64,000 bases of DNA. It comes from Sphagnum compactum (taxonomy: Eukaryota; Bryophyta; Sphagnopsida; Sphagnales). The notes beneath the pieces were generated by a model that saw only the letters and a program-made list of their open reading frames with translations, made no database searches and was not told the origin of the DNA. Positions 22,901 through 33,866 of this stretch are shown in pieces. How positions within the stretch are numbered: the stretch's first letter is position 1; each line of letters opens with the position of its first letter. The stretch covers positions 5,022,001-5,086,000 of the forward strand of contig OZ234501.1 in assembly GCA_965153455.1 (NCBI GenBank). The letters are read 5' to 3'. The position numbers were made by a program, and so were the translations under genes.

Positions 22901-23949
22901 GGCATGACTACTGAGTTCAAGTGCATGTGCATGTACAGACAAATTATTCATTACAGATGCTCATTGCAAAATGTCATGTTGGCAATCGTCCATGGTAAAT
23001 GAAAATCAAAAGCATTTGAATGTGAAGGAAATTGGATGGAAAGGCATCGTCCAATGTTGTATTTTATAGACATACTTGAAGATTAGTTGCAAGGCCATTG
23101 CCACTATAAAACCACTTTGCCGAAACCGCTATGTTGAAAGTTGTACAAATTCAATGGTGCATTTTACATTGAATTTATACACCAATGCATAATATTCTGT
23201 TTGACATGAAAACTACATTATACTCCAAACATTGAGAAAACATGATGCGACAAAGAAGAATACACATGAGTACGAGGGTTCAGAATTAACAGATTCTCAA
23301 AGTCGGTAAATGAAGATGCGGGGGAGTATGTCACCTACAATAGCTCAAAGGAACCCCAAAGAGTTTGATTAGAGTAAGGCCACTCACACATAGAACACAA
23401 AATAATTTTAATGATTCTTGAATGTGAATTCTAGCTAGCTATAATTTTAGCTGGCATGTGTATGAGCTTCATAGTATTCTTGAATTTGATTTTAGCCTTC
23501 AATTTTTGGCTAGGTCCATACACTTCTAATTCTTGAAAGTGAATTTCAGGTAGCAGTTGTTACATAGCTTGCCTATGTGATCTAAACTTGAAATTTGATT
23601 CTAACTAGCTAGTTCACATCTTGCCTTAAAGTGATCTAATTCAATTCTAGCTAGGTGACAAATCAAGACATTTTAGTAGTAATAGGCAAGACATTTTGAA
23701 CATTTCAACATTTCAAGCCACTATTTGGACTATGTATTGATGGGTTTGTATCAATAGCCTGTAGGTGTTTGTTTTTTGTAACTAACAAGATATAGTGTAC
23801 AACAATGGGCTAGTTCATAGGTTTCTTTAGATGAAATTGGCAAAATCCATACATAGCAAAGCATCCCTATTGTAATTTATGAAGTTTGAAAACTATGGTA
23901 CCTAGTGCCGAAACAAAAGTTTATACAAAGTCCAAACAATGGTTGGCAA
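19912..23949. other. Intergenic region downstream of the ARF-GEF gene
   Basis: The first few hundred bases are presumably 3' untranslated and terminator sequence; no clear polyadenylation signal was fixed. The rest is AT-rich, with only chance-sized open frames. Telomere-like ccctaaac/aaccctaa words recur at 22340-22560 but do not form an array. No RNA gene or transposon terminus was recognised. Confidence 0.5.
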
Positions 23950-25215
23950 AACAATGAAATCAAGCTAGTATGTTCAAAAGAAGGATCTAGGATACAAAAC
24001 ACAACATTCTAAAATCATTCAGAACATAAAAAAATGATGCAACAGATCTAGGTAAAAAGAGGAAGAAGACACAATAAATGTAATGTCAAAAGCAATAGTC
24101 CAAACTTGCTTTCCGTTCATCTTCTTCCTCTTTCCACACCCGAGGTGCATACTTGTCCATGTCACCAATAATGTCATGGCAAACTCCCATAGCCTCTTGC
24201 ACAAGATAACCTTCACCCATACTCCCCTTTGGTTGGGAGTTTTGTTTCACAAACCCCTTCAAGGTCTTTAGATATCGTTCTATGGGGAACATCCAATGAT
24301 ATGAGATGGGCCTCCTATGGCCACCTCCTCAACTAAATGAGAGATGAAATGGATTTGGCTATCAAAAAAAGACGTTGCAAGTTGCATTTCCAAAAGATTC
24401 ATCACTATGGCAGACTTTGTCCTCATGAGATCCAAATCCTTAACGTCCACATTCTTGGAGAAAACCCAATGAAAAACTTTAGCCAATCTAAACACAACTT
24501 GATGAACCCCTTTTGTTACAAATCCATGTATGGCAATGGGAAGCATAAAACAAATTAGATTATTGTAATCATGCGATTTGAGGCTTGAGAATTTGTCCTT
24601 CCAACTTAAGCTATTCTTTAAAGCTGCCCCAAACCTAGTAGCTGTTCTTAAGGACTACATTGTATGGAAAAATACATTCTGATCTACCTTAGGCATGACA
24701 TAGGGAGCAACTCCATGTTCTGTTGATTGCCACAACATATGCTTGGTGTTTGATACCTCCAAGTCATCCCTTCCAGAATCTATATCTTTGGCTCCTTACA
24801 GATGGAGGAGAAGAGAACGACACACATTTTTCATTATGTGCATTGGATCAAACAAATGTTAGATGGGTAATTCTTTTTAGTATTCAAACTATGAGTTCAA
24901 GGCTGACAACTTGTTCATTCCTAAAATATGCAAATTGTCAACGGTTGTGACCCACAAATTCATGCAATCATATGTTGTGCATCTCTGACAAGGTGGCCTT
25001 CTTTCCATTATGTTGTCAAAGTACATCCTCAAGGAGGTTCGGAATGGATGGTTAGATAGCAACTCTCACCTATAATGACCATAGATCATCTTTCCCAATG
25101 TTGTTGACCATCGGGTATCGAGTTGCTCCATGCACCATGAGCAAGCATGATGCCCTTTGGTTTTCAAACCTGAAGAAACCATCAACCCCAATTAATTTAG
25201 AACATTCAAACCTTG
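23950..25215 (-). pseudogene. CACTA transposase (TNP2-type) remnant
   Basis: Read on the minus strand, pieces follow the order of En/Spm TNP2-like transposases. First is FKTKGHHACSWC with NHPFR (about 25190-25040). Then come MHIMKNVCRSLL (about 24843-24800), LSWKDKFSSLKSHDYNNLICFMLPIAIHGF (about 24615-24510) and FFDSQIHFISHLVEEVAIGGP (about 24365-24300). Last is IERYLKTLKGFVKQNSQPKGSMGEGYLVQEA (about 24283-24190), the C-terminal domain usually listed as DUF4218. Several stops and shifts break it. It would encode the transposase that mobilises CACTA elements such as the ones at 8746 and 25512. Matching terminal repeats around it were not found. Confidence 0.8.
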
Positions 25216-26977
25216 TAATAGTCTACAATAACATTATGCTTACGATTTACAATAATGGGTTGGTAATGGGTTGGTACAGCATATCCCTAACAAGATACAA
25301 CATCTTATTTTACTTTCTTGACCAATATTAATAGTTAAATAATCCTTGCAACAATGCAAAGGTAATGACAATAAAACTCTCCTCTGAAAAATTCAACTTT
25401 AAAACTATTGCAAGTAATTCAAATTAAAACACCAGCAATAGTAGTAGCTAGTGTTCACAAACTTGACATCTCTTGAAAAAAAAAGCTAGTCCTCTTCTAG
25501 ACCATTGTTTACACTACTAGAAATTTTGGGTTTTGCAATTGTCATTTGTAACTAAAATTCAGTTACATGTGACACATGCAACTGCAAATTTGTGTAGTTG
25601 CACATGACATGCAGTTGCATGTGACACTATGTATGCAACATGTATATACGGTGTTAGTATACATGCTCATACATACATACTAATCCAAATGAGTTGCACC
25701 TTATGTGCAACTTTCCTTGCAACTACAATGCAACTAATCAAAATATGACACATGTTTAAAAATTAGACAACTAGCTTGTGGACATGTGTCATTATTTAAA
25801 TTTTTGTGTTTTCAAAATTAAAAGTTCATTGGATTAATCTCAATCATTAAAGTTTTTACCACTAAGATGATGACACATGGCACACCATGGAACGTTCATT
25901 GACCATTTGACACGTGTTCATTTTAAACACCAATTATATGGTGACACGTGGCAATCAAGGCCCACCTATTTTTAAAATTTTAAATATTAATTAATGAAAT
26001 CTACGTCATCCAACTTATGGGTAATAAGATGTTGACACGTGGTGCCTAGGTAGGTAGATAATAATTAAACCCTATTATGTAAGTATGTTTATTTAGGTAT
26101 GTAAGTAGGTTGAAAAATAAGTAGGCTTAAGTTATATCAGTAGGTTTAGAATAATCCGATTTTAGGTTTGACCATTTCATAAAGGTCAAACTTTTTTCAT
26201 TCACTCATCCCCAATGGCACTTGATATTTGGTTTTAACATAACTATTGCTCCTAGTTATAAACTGAGCCAAATAGAATTGGAAGCCAAAGGATATGGGTT
26301 AAAACTTGCAAACCTCATGAACCAACTTAGTTGCACATTAGATGCAATTACTGTATTAAAGTATACCAGCCAGGGGAGGGCTTTATTGCTTTTGGTGTTC
26401 AAACAAAACTTGAAGCCCTCCTCTTGGCGCATCCAACGCACTAGGAATCATTAAAAACAGATTAGAAATGAGAAAGTTATGGCCCCCCAAAGTAAAGGGG
26501 GTCAAAAAACTCAAAAAAGAAACTATTGAACACTATAAAGGCCGATTCTTAAACACCCAGAAAGTTCATTTTATGTTGTTTTTTTGCTATTAGAGTTTCA
26601 ATGTGATTTGTAGGACTTCAGATGGCGCTCCTATAGCACTTTAAATCGTTTGAAATGAATAAGAAATAAGAAAGTTATGCGCTTTGAAAGTAACAGGGGT
26701 CCAAAGAAAAAAATTAAAAAAAAACGTTTTATAACTTGGAAAGCTTATTTTTCTTCTTGTTAGTTTTTCATTACTCCTTTTCTTTTGCACTTCAAAAGTG
26801 ATTATTAGATATTTTTAGTAATTATGATTACTTAATGAAAATATGATTTTAATATTAGTATCTAATTTAAATTAATAATTAACTTAGGACCTTTGTATAC
26901 TTGTAGGTTAATTAGTGTAGCCTATTTACATTAATATTTTAACATAAATAATAAAATTTAAATATATAATAGCTATT

Positions 26978-27004
26978 GATTATATATATATATATATATA
27001 TATA
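26978..27004. repeat. (TA)n microsatellite
   Basis: An uninterrupted run of about 13 TA units inside CACTA element B. Confidence 0.9.
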
Positions 27005-27179
27005 CATAATTGATTATCACTATAATTATAATAAAAATTTAATTAATAATTATGATTATTTATAATAATTTTAAAAATATTATCATATTAATTGATTTTG
27101 AATAATTTTTTGTTTAATCAAATGTACATTTTCTGAAAAAGTATTCCAAAATAAAATAAAGTCAAACATATTTAAACCA

Positions 27180-27780
27180 TGGTTTAGTTTAACTTAATTT
27201 AATTTAACATAATTTAGTTTAACAATAATTAATTTAACCTAACTTAATTTAACCATTGCTAATTTTCGCCTAATTTAGTTTAGCCATAAATATTTTAGCA
27301 TAATTTAATTTAACCATATTTATTTTATCCTAATTTAATTTAGCTTAATTTAGTTTAGCCATAAAAATTATAGCCTAACTTAATTTAGCCTAATTTAATT
27401 TAGCTTAATTTATTTGAGCCATAATTAATATAATCTAATTTAATTTAGCTTAATTTGATTTAGTCATAATTAGTTTGGCTTAACTTAATTTAGCCATAAT
27501 TAATTTAAATTAATTTAATTTAGCCATAATTATTTTAGCCTAACTTAATTTAACTATGGTTAATTTAGCTTAATTTAATTTAATTTAATTTAGCCATAAT
27601 TAATTTAGTTTAACTTAATTTAACCATGGTTAATTTAACTTGATTTAATTTGACTTAAATTTAAATTAGCCATAATTAGTTTAACCTAACTTAATTTAGC
27701 CATGGTTATTTTAACTTTTTAGTTTATTTAGCCTAGGTTAGTTTAACCATGGTTATTTAACCTAAGTTAGTTTAGAGGTT
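27180..27780. repeat. Degenerate AT-rich minisatellite
   Basis: About 600 bases built from variants of taatttaatttagcc, ccataatt and taacttaattt words, with no constant period. It lies wholly inside CACTA element B and has no coding potential. Confidence 0.85.
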
Positions 27781-28069
27781 ATTTTAAACCCTTTAATACT
27801 ATAGGTACATAATACTATTATGTATAGCCTATGTAGATATATTAAGTATAGTAATTTAAGTATGTATAAGTTTAGGCCATTATTTTTATGACATGTGTTC
27901 ATGTTGTACACATTTAGTTGCACTTTAGTTGCACACATAACCGTATGGCCCAAAAATTATACAATATCAGATTTGTAGTTGCAAACATGACCAAGATAGT
28001 TACAAACGACAACCAGGTACATGCCAGTTGCATAGTGACTGGTTGCAAATGACAAGATTTCTAGTAGTG

Positions 28070-30160
28070 CTAGGTTGAATGCAATTTTGAATGGGGAACC
28101 CATTGGGCTAGGAAATCGTGTTAGTCGACAATGTGGTTGTAATATTGGGGAAAATAGTAGTAGAAGAAATAATAGATTGTAATAATAGGGTGAGGTGGAA
28201 TTTGGGTACTAGATGCAACATATATACATTGTAAAGTAGCTTCAATATTATACAAAATTGATATTTATACAATAATATGGGCAAACAAGTCGTTTCCTCT
28301 AAAAATTTGTCACAATAATGTAAACCTAATTAACTAAAATCATATGTAAAGTTTTACAATTGAAAAATGAATTGGATGAATACATATGACCCATAATGCT
28401 TGAATACTGAACTTCATTGATGACAATCTGATTGGATATGGCCCATGATTCTTGAATATTGAACCTCATTGATGATAATGTGATTGGAATGAATGGAAAA
28501 CATATAATTACAATTCTAGTGACGATGAATTTTCATCGAAGATGGTTTAGGTCGGATGACGATAGGTTCCCATAGGATTTCGTCCTACCATGTTCCTTTC
28601 CATAATAGGCTAAAATCAATTATTTTAGCTCAAAATTTGTTATATACTAGAATGATATCTTTATATAATAACCTTTTAGATTTCTTGTTTTCTTTATTCT
28701 TCTTACATGCATCTTTTGAAATCTCTTTATTCTCTTTCTATTGGAAGCTTGCTATGGTTTTTTCTTTTTGACAACACTCATGGCTTTTTTTTTAGTTTTA
28801 CTTGTATAATGTAAGAGAGGAAAGTGCATCGCATTTTGAAAAATTTGAAAAATCTTTCTTTGTTTTTTGTTTATTGCAATTTTGTTGTACAATTCCAAAT
28901 GTCTGTAGAAGTTTATCATTAGTGATAGTGTGTAGTAGCACAAAGCCTAAGTTATTTAAGTGTGTTACAAAATTGCATCAAATTTTACTCCCAACAAAGA
29001 AGGTTTAGGATTTAATGATCGCCACGCCCCAAATGGATGGCGAACGAATTTTCTCAATCATCCAATGGCGACTAATTTTGGAAGAGGTTTTTTAGGGTAG
29101 TTGTTGGAAGTTCAGAAAAATCCAAAATATGAAAAAAAAAGAAAGAAAAGGATTTCACCCTCTATTCACACTTGGGACAATGGCATAAGCCATACTAGTA
29201 CTATTTAACATTAGCGAAATTATTCGAATTTACACTAAATGTTTTCCCCCAACTTTTTGTCAAAAAATGAAAACAATAGTTCATAAAAAACATTTTTGTC
29301 CCCTTTTGTAATCTTTCAGTTGGGTTTTTTTTTTTTTTTTTTTTCTATTTAACATTAGCGAAATTATTCGAATTTACACTAAATGTTTTCCCCCAATTTT
29401 TTGTCAAAGAATGAAAACAATCGTTCATAAAAAACATTTTTTTCAATAAATGTTTTGTTTTTTTGGAGCAAATCCAGCCATTTTGAGAAGAAAAAAAAAA
29501 TGGTCCAACAACATAACAAAGGATTTTTTTTTGAAAATTAAGATTGACCTCAATTCACTAGATTTTGGAAAAAACAAATTGCCATATTTGTAATATTGGG
29601 ATCCAATAATACCCATCATATAGAAGGACTTACGTTTTTTTGGCTATTGTCAGATTTGTGATGTAGCAGATTTGGTTAGTTGTTGTTGTTAATAGGAAAA
29701 AAAATAAAATAGAAATAAAAATGCTATCAATTAGTGTGTCTTTTTTGTGGCAATTTTTTTTTCAGAGACTAATATTTTTCCCTTAAAAAAATCACTGAAA
29801 AACATTCTAAAAAATTGCCATATTTTTGCACATTTTTCAACCAAGTAGTCAGGATATAAAAGGATTTTTAATAAATTTCTACTTCTGCCTAAATCTCCTT
29901 GTGGGTGATCGCCAATATGGAAATATCAGAAAATCAGAAAAAAAAGAAAAAAAAAGAAAAAAAAAGAAAAACTGCAAGTTGAAGTTTCAATAGTGAAAAT
30001 GGGTCAAAATTTAGAAGAAGTAGAAAAGGCTAAAAAAAAGAAAAAGAAAAAAGAAATAAACCCTATTGCCGAGCCCTAAAATCTCGCTTCCCCATAGATG
30101 AAAAGTTAATAGATGAAAACCCGGATGAAACTCAATTTCATCTACGACTTTCGTTCCCAC
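28070..30160. other. Intergenic region before eIF1A with a direct duplication
   Basis: AT-rich, with many poly-A and poly-T runs. A block of about 95 bases at 29200-29297 is repeated at 29344-29441, separated by a T-run (both start tatttaacattagcgaaattattc). No gene was seen. Toward 30060 the sequence changes to the eIF1A leader. Confidence 0.5.
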
Positions 30161-30379
30161 AAAGGCTGTGTGTTTCGGGGCACAAGAAGAGAGCGCTGTT
30201 TCCCGTGGGCGCAGCGGCGATCGGTTGCAGCAGCCGCCATTGCTGGCGCTCTCCTTTCACTTGGGTCTTTTCAAGCTTTCGTCGTCTTCTGAAGCTTTCG
30301 TCGTCTTCTGCTCTACGTATCGTCTTCTCCATCTTCTGCTCTTTCTGTAGAGCTTTCAGTCTCCTTTTGGGGTGAAGAA
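30161..30379 (+). promoter_or_regulatory. Probable eIF1A 5' leader
   Basis: A GC-richer segment with repeated tttcgtcgtcttctg words (30278-30310), directly before the eIF1A start. The pyrimidine-rich composition fits a plant translation-factor leader. No TATA box was assigned and the transcription start is unknown. Confidence 0.4.
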
Positions 30380-30817
30380 ATGCCGAAGAACAAGGGAAAG
30401 GGAGGAAAGAACAGGAAAAGGGGGAAGAACGAGGCGGAAGACGAGAAGCGTGAGCTGGTGTTCAAGGAAGATGGACAGGAGTATGCGCAAGTGCTACGCA
30501 TGCTAGGGAACGGGAGATGCGAGGCTCTTTGTATCGACGGAACCAAGAGACTATGCCATATCCGTGGGAAGATGCACAAGAAAGTATGGATTGCGTCGGG
30601 GGATATTATCTTAGTCGGTTTACGAGACTACCAAGACGATAAAGCGGACGTGATTCTCAAGTACCAACCTGATGAAGCGCGTCTGCTCAAAGCTTACGGC
30701 GAGCTGCCTGAGAATGTGCGTCTCAATGAAGGTATTGCCGGTGGCATGGACGAGGAGGAAGATGGCGGCGGCGATGATTACATCGAGTTTGAGGACGAGG
30801 ACATCGACAGAATCTGA
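30380..30817 (+). CDS. EIF1A: Translation initiation factor eIF1A
   Basis: 145 residues in one uninterrupted coding exon, the usual length for plant eIF1A. The protein binds the 40S A-site region, promotes ternary-complex recruitment and scanning, and contacts eIF5B through its C-terminus. Visible parts: a basic N-terminal tail ([17 protein letters not shown]), the S1/IF1-like OB fold at about residues 28-100 ([54 protein letters not shown]), and an acidic tail ending [14 protein letters not shown]. The start is the only ATG giving the conserved N-terminus. It is convergent with the WRI1-like gene about 3 kb downstream. Confidence 0.97.
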   Translation: MPKNKGKGGKNRKRGKNEAEDEKRELVFKEDGQEYAQVLRMLGNGRCEALCIDGTKRLCHIRGKMHKKVWIASGDIILVGLRDYQDDKADVILKYQPDEARLLKAYGELPENVRLNEGIAGGMDEEEDGGGDDYIEFEDEDIDRI

Positions 30818-31289
30818 CCTAAAGGATTCTTTTGTCGCTCGAGAAGGAAGGAAAAAAAAGAAAAAGAAAAGGATAACCGTAAGTCCAATTCAGCAGACCA
30901 TTCATAGGATTGCTTGCAAAAATTGTCATTCCAGAGTCTATTTGTGCCGACAATTGCATTATTTGTTGCGTTTGCAAACTTTCTTCTCGTTTTAGGGTTT
31001 AGAGACCATACACAGATGGTCTTCTGGACATGCTAGCAAATTTTATCAACATGGCAATGTAAGCATAACAAGAGCGTATAGCTCGTTTGTTTGTTTTTTT
31101 TTTGGTTTTGTTTTGTTTCGTCTCGTTTTTTATGGTCTTCTGGCCATGCTAACAAATTTTCCAGCATGGCAATGTTAGCATAAGTACAGCTTACAGCTTG
31201 TTTCTTTCTAAAAAAGAAAAATTGTTTGTGTTTTGGAACGGCTGCTGCTCTATGCAAGTTTTTGGGAAGATTATTATATGCTTATCTAC

Positions 31290-31430
31290 ACCCACTGTTG
31301 GGAGCTGATGAACTCAGTGGGTAGTCATGGCAGCTTGTCACTGCCGTTCGTGATGAAGGTGATGGTGTGTGTCACTTTGTGCGCGGCTCTCATGAGGTTA
31401 TGACTGCACTCATTGTTGTGTCACCTATAA
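31290..31430 (+). repeat. Second copy of the dispersed repeat found in ARF-GEF intron 4
   Basis: Diverged match to 16310-16445 in the same orientation, sharing gagctgatgaactcagtggg-type sequence and the following gtcatggcagct/gttggcagct context. Not coding. Confidence 0.7.
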
Positions 31431-31889
31431 TTGTTGTTGTGGAGATTTCTCTGCAACTTCATCAAGCTAGTTTCTTAGAAAACAAGTTTGAGAGAGTTTG
31501 TATTTCTAAGAGAACTAGATTGAGAAAGTTTGTGTTTCTTACAAAACTATTTTGGGAAAGTTTGTGTCTCAGTAGAAAACTATGTACTGAGAAAGTTTGT
31601 GCTATCTGAAGCAAGGACCTTCTTCAGGAGCAGCAAAAGAGAAAAACACTTTTTGTTTGGATTTGGTTTTGGTTAGGGTTTGGTAATTGTTCTGTTGAGT
31701 TTTTGGGAGGCTTTTTTGAAGCTTGGTTACTGAGACTAGAAGGTAAGAGAAATTATTTTGGTTTTTTTTTTCTTTTTTTTGTTTTTGGGAGGAATTAGCA
31801 GGAACAAATAATTAATTAACAACCTGTGATTTATTGACGGCAAGCACTCATTTTCATGTTAACTTCAAAATTGTTGGTTGTAGAGATAT

Positions 31890-32370
31890 CTCTGTGTGAT
31901 TTCATAGAAGTAAGTGTTGATGGAGATTTCTCTCTGTAATTTCATACAAAAAGTGTGTTCTTGGAGATTCTCTTGTTCTTGGAGATTCTCTGTGTGATTT
32001 CATAGAAGTAAGTGTTGATGGAGATTTCTCTCTGTAATTTCATACAAGAAGTGTGTTCTTGGAGATTCTCTTGTTCTTGGAGATTCTCTCTGTGATTTCA
32101 TAGAAGTAAGTGTTCATGGAGATTTCTCTCTGTGATTTCATAGAAGTGTTTTTGGAGATATCTCTCTGTGATTTATAGAAGAAGTATTTTTGGAGATTTC
32201 TCTCTGTGATTTCATAGAAGTGTTTTTGGAGATTTCTCTCTGTGATTTATAGAAGTATTTTTTGTCTGTGATTTCATAGAAGTGTTTTTGGAGAATTTTC
32301 TCTGTGATTTCATGGAAGGAAGTGTTTTGGTAGATTTTTGTCTGTGATTTCATCAAAGAAGTGTTGCTCA
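31890..32370. repeat. Tandem array of a tctctctgtgatttcatagaag unit
   Basis: The unit built on ggagatttctctctgtgatttcatagaag(t) occurs about ten times with variable spacers. Within it a longer unit of about 110 bases is duplicated at about 31910-32030. It gives a chance minus-strand open frame. Confidence 0.85.
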
Positions 32371-32564
32371 ATTGAAAGTCATCTTGCTGGAGTATCTATC
32401 ATGTGTGAACCTGCTGCTGTTGAAGGGTGCTGACTGAACACTCAGTGTGTTCTTTTTCCTTCAGTTTTGATGCTCCTCATTTTCCTAGTTTGCATTGTTG
32501 GATCTAAAATCACTGTAACCTTAATTGTTATTAGGTCATTTCCTTTTTACTTAAAAGTGCTGGT

Positions 32565-32830
32565 AGAATTTGGTTAGCGTATGTGGAGGGTGTTTGCCAT
32601 ACCCTCAGTAGAATTTCTGTCTCAACAGAGGATGGTACCTTAGAACCAGTAGAATTTTTCTAGTGTATGTGGAGGGCACCTCACCCAGTAAAATCTTTGT
32701 TGGCACATTACATGTAAGGTTGGTTATAAATGAAGAAAGCTTTCTAGTGTATGTGGAGGGTGCCTTCCCCTCTGTAAGATTTCTGTCTCAATGCAGGATA
32801 GCACCTTATGATGCATAAGGTTCCTGAAAA
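32565..32830. repeat. Three-copy repeat with tagtgtatgtggaggg core
   Basis: Copies near 32576, 32660 and 32742 share gtatgtggagggtg, followed by a cc(c)tc(a)gta(g)aatttctgt-type sequence. Two copies also end with caggatagcacctta/gaggatggtacctta. Not coding. Confidence 0.7.
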
Positions 32831-33275
32831 ATGAATCACCATTTTCTTCCATTCTATTGAATCGCTTACGACTTTACTTGAATTGAATACGTTTTTTCTG
32901 GAGCACACTCTTTGCTAATTTCAGTGACCTTCAATAGGTATGAGGAACTCTCTACGCATTAGAGCAGTCATGGCAATAGACCAGATCTGAGAATCTTGGA
33001 AAGCTATTGCCTTCACATCGTCATTAGGTAGAGGTAAAGACTTGTGGGCTTGAGCTGGTTCCACCTCATGTCATGAAATCCAGATTCAATTTCAAGGTGC
33101 TGCAGAAACTTGAAAACTATAAAACCAGATCACTTTGGAGGCCCTGCAAGTGAAAAGAAGCAGTTACTGCTGCTGCCGCTCCTGCTATTGCAGCAATACT
33201 GACATCCAGTTCAGGCAGTGCTAGAGCAGAGACTCTACTAAACTGCAACTTAATGGAAGGTATTTTGAGACAGAT

Positions 33276-33278
<3 letters not shown>

Positions 33279-33301
<23 letters not shown>
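33279..33301. repeat. (CT)n microsatellite
   Basis: About eleven uninterrupted CT units. Confidence 0.9.
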
Positions 33302-33306
<5 letters not shown>

Positions 33307-33866
33307 GCTAAAACTTTGAGGACTTAGCAAGACAAATTTAGGCATGATCTCTAACTCTACTAAACTGTGGTGCCCATTGTGGTCTTTGTTCTTTGTGGGA
33401 CCTTGGGACTAAAGTTTACATTCACAGATGTGTCACCCCTATATAGATTTTCTATAAACTACATGTTTCTTGCAATTTTAGTCACAAGTTTGAGATCTAA
33501 GCATATAGCCTAAGCCGCCTGTTTTCAATTTCAATGTGGACTTCTGTACAATAAAATGCTATGCAATGTTTCCCCCCATCTTTTTTCTCCCTTGCATCCA
33601 AAAATTTAGACCAATTTGAGCATGCAATAAAATTGCTCTTGATTTTTGGTCTCTTTTGGCAGTCAATCAAATCATGTGTGGACATAAAAGCCAATTTTAA
33701 GTTTCATTTGGAATTTTTTTTTCACCGCCTGAGATTGAATATTAACACCCTTTTTTTCTTCCCCCCCCTTTTCCAAGTACCTGGCAATGAATCTCCATTT
33801 GTCCTCCTTTTTGCTGTCTCTTTCATGGACTGTTGTTGGTGCTGGAACCTCCTTGAGCTTGCTTTT

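Larger units (their letters stand above)
25512..28069 (+). mobile_element. Non-autonomous CACTA element B
   Basis: It begins CACTACTAGAAATTTTG and ends CAAGATTTCTAGTAGTG. The ends are terminal inverted repeats identical over CACTACTAGAAAT, then related (gcaattgtcatttg against cttgtcatttgcaacc). Flanking triplets are tta and cta. Subterminal GTTGCA(A/C)ATGAC repeats cluster at both ends, as in element A. The two elements also share a block about ACTAAAATTCAGTTACATGTGACAC near the 5' end, so they are one family. The interior codes for nothing recognised; it holds GTAG words (26048-26110), a TA microsatellite and a TTTAATTTAGCC minisatellite. Confidence 0.9.
30818..33866. other. Region between eIF1A and the WRI1-like gene, rich in local repeats
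   Basis: It carries the shared dispersed repeat (31290-31430), a tandem array (31890-32370), a three-copy repeat (about 32565-32830) and a CT microsatellite (33279-33301). The first few hundred bases should include the eIF1A 3' untranslated region. No further gene is supported; short open frames here are repeat-driven. Confidence 0.55.
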
